Below, piece by piece: positions 63,501-64,000 of a stretch of 64,000 nucleotides of DNA. The stretch comes from Halomonas sp. M4R1S46 (GTDB taxonomy: Bacteria; Pseudomonadota; Gammaproteobacteria; Pseudomonadales; Halomonadaceae), in NCBI RefSeq assembly GCF_025725685.1, contig NZ_CP107008.1, forward strand, positions 992,001 through 1,056,000, given 5' to 3'. The position numbers and the translations under genes were made by a program. The notes beneath the pieces were generated by a model. That model worked only from the letters and a program-made list of their open reading frames with translations. It was not told the origin of the DNA and searched no databases. Numbering within the stretch: the stretch's first letter is position 1; each line of letters opens with the position of its first letter.

Positions 63501-63789
63501 CGTCCGGCAACGTCGCCACGTCGCTGGAGGGTGTCGTTGGGGAAGCGACCGTGCAGGCGGCGAGTCGTTCGACCTCGGTGCCGTGGACGGTCGCGAGGTG
63601 CCGGGCGGTGCGGTAAAGCACCGGCTTGCCGCTCTCGGCACGCTTGATCGAGGCGATGGACACGCACAGCCGCTGCTCGAAACAACGCTGGGCAAGGGCT
63701 TCCTGGCTCAACCCCAGGCGCTTGCGCAACTGCTTGAGACACTTGGCATCCAGCACCAGGCGGCCGTCCTGCCGCGTTGTCCCTGCCAC
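60556..63789 (-). CDS. Large XRE-HTH / cyclase-like / AAA / TPR regulator
   Basis: The 1077-residue protein joins an N-terminal HTH of the XRE type (LKQLRKRLGLSQEALAQRCF ... IKRAESGKPV, residues ~17-55), a degenerate class III nucleotide-cyclase-like segment (~100-185, RLSVWAEAFPDGVATTIANL, DALRCLQCAIAVA), and an AAA ATPase with P-loop YVRGVAGIGKTRLVDEF (~280) and Walker B LQVLVIEDLHWADDTL (~410). A long TPR-like C-terminal solenoid completes it. The layout is that of signal-transduction ATPases related to AfsR/MalT. The start is GTG 63789 with AAGGAG upstream. It is convergent with the flavoprotein, ten bases apart. Confidence 0.82.
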   Translation of the reverse strand: MAGTTRQDGRLVLDAKCLKQLRKRLGLSQEALAQRCFEQRLCVSIASIKRAESGKPVLYRTARHLATVHGTEVERLAACTVASPTTPSSDVATLPDDDESRTVIRLSVWAEAFPDGVATTIANLIDQFGGTPQPGDGRCLEASFGLPRAYRSDALRCLQCAIAVAQRVAAAGIRRGRLCCDTRQWPASRASATDGDALPPATDTELPSIWVERGLAVQLGERFAFSDAASRDWWRFLYPRDAQQVSHFDLIGRHLEISQLKAVLETTRDYQVGHVLYVRGVAGIGKTRLVDEFTDMAQQLDADRHGAAVLDFGSRSNEGPLAQLVRSLLALPDAPDAAERQLQEQLRRLRLAGDHAMLFRPLLGLSQPTADERLFAAMTHETRLSRQGEALRKLIRRRSIERLQVLVIEDLHWADDTLFALLATLLQEVRDAPVIWMLTSRLEQDPLDTRLRPRLADLPLTLIDLAPLRQPETEALAACVSNADPAFVAQCVTRAQGNPLFLTQLLLFRKGGDLPASLKHLVQTKLDQLATVDRQALRAAATIGQRFGLEELQALLPSRDYRPSLPQRHYLVRELPDGSYLFVHDLIMQGIYEAIPREQRDRMHLRLAQHYAGRDPTLRARHLHKARALAAPGAFLEAIESQLRQHLHAPALGLVQQCQAIDYAPRDDYRLAMLQARISSAMGLTQEAHTHFVRAQELAADDDAWVDASIGLARTLNLLDELDAEAHLLDRVLAVAEPREAHAALADIHYLRGNIHFPRGDFAGCRACQELALAEARTCGLATTEIQALSGLGDTHYAQGHMLSAHRVFERCVRLCREHGHADLEASNLFMLGTARIYTNATQAALEDTLAATELGERVGNRRAEIVARLTASWILLSQGNPQPALAHVETGLALARGMGAGRFEAFLLESEARLRLVGGEPELARNLIRTAWRMVERHRLEHFIGPWVLGTLALLEEDGEARRGALDKGMALLERGCVGHNAYRFLVAAAETCLLHGEAAAARRYAGQLRAFVADEPCAWAGHHIELIERHAAWLDDGSEAAHCRLLEHWRRGVDQGLTLVMPRLALRDYPGASPG

Positions 63790-63824
63790 GAGCCGACTCC
63801 TTTTCTATGCTGAGACCAGCACCG

Positions 63825-63852
63825 AGTGTCATGAGATTTCTCATGCTCTCAA
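63825..63852 (-). promoter_or_regulatory. Promoter and palindromic operator of the large regulator
   Basis: On the minus strand TTGAGA (63847-63852) and GACACT (63825-63830) form a -35/-10 pair. The perfect dyad CATGAGA-TT-TCTCATG (63830-63845) fills the spacer between them. An operator in that position would block RNA polymerase binding, which suggests autoregulation. Confidence 0.5.
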
Positions 63853-63870
63853 GAAGATCATAGCCCAGTC

Positions 63871-63900
63871 GGAGGGTCAGGACGGTTGTCCTGTCCCTCC
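63871..63900. repeat. Strong hairpin near the right edge
   Basis: The arms GGAGGG-t-CAGGAC (63871-63883) and GTCCTG-t-CCCTCC (63888-63900) pair around GGTT with one T-T mismatch. There is no T run. It may end a transcript from beyond the window or be part of the regulator's control region. I see no gene in 63901-64000. Confidence 0.55.
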
Positions 63901-64000
63901 TCGGGCAGCGGGGCGGACGTGTCGCCGGCCCCTGCGACCCTGGCGCGAGTGCCTGGTGGATTCCGAACCCGCCGCTCTCTCCGGGCGATGCATCGCCTCG

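Overview
The window is a high-GC gammaproteobacterial chromosome segment whose gene content best fits the Halomonadaceae (Halomonas or a close relative). The supporting genes are rlmM, tusA, uup, fadBA, elongation factor P hydroxylase, a DUF3080 lipoprotein, a DUF5924/DUF2914 membrane protein and a TAXI-type solute-binding protein. The genus is inferred from gene families, not from an rRNA gene. I see no rRNA, tRNA or CRISPR array.

Layout. 0-1.6 kb: the right end of an IS66-family element abuts a GGA-rich, hairpin-rich stretch with an intrinsic terminator that resembles a CsrA/RsmA-titrating small RNA. 1.7-11 kb: housekeeping genes (DUF2721, rlmM, a monooxygenase-like protein, tusA), a ~150-bp inverted-repeat element, a DUF3080 lipoprotein, a MATE pump, and a SARP-like BTAD/TPR regulator divergent from a berberine-bridge-type flavin oxidase. 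11-16.1 kb: two identical, oppositely oriented IS481-family elements flank epmC and a fused alpha/beta 2-oxoacid dehydrogenase E1. Each copy has its own NCTAGN target duplication, and the transposase stop codon lies in that duplication. 16-31 kb: tatD, uup, a universal stress protein, a MarR regulator, fadBA, a TAXI protein, a flavodoxin-like reductase, a PEBP protein, and a coupled nucleoside (or NMP) phosphorylase / PRPP-synthetase-like pair.

31.2-34.4 kb is a visibly lower-GC, decaying island: a frameshifted holin-like gene, an intact GNAT gene, a frameshifted GNAT gene, a reductase-like gene with a large internal deletion, the tail of an IS30-like transposase, and a tautomerase-like protein without the catalytic N-terminal proline. 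34.4-44 kb returns to normal composition: YrhK, an M48 protease, an ATP-grasp ligase, two divergent paralogous CocE/NonD hydrolases, a RimK-associated zinc-protease-family protein and an M14 carboxypeptidase. 44-56.8 kb holds metabolic and stress genes: an O-methyltransferase, methanethiol oxidase, a DCC thiol oxidoreductase, a MAPEG protein, LysR/DUF2798, a quinone/FMN reductase, a VIT transporter, a histone-deacetylase-like amidohydrolase, a fungal-type cytosine deaminase, a CapA phosphatase, panE, phnA, an NDUFA9-like SDR and a TetR regulator.

56.8-63.8 kb is the least explained region. A three-gene leftward operon encodes two paralogous ~225-residue proteins of no family I recognise, with a small protein between them. 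It is divergent from a flavin-dependent amine-oxidase-like protein. A 1077-residue XRE-HTH/degenerate-cyclase/AAA/TPR regulator is convergent with that oxidase; its own promoter carries a 16-bp palindrome in the spacer between the -35 and -10. This set is the best candidate here for an undescribed system.
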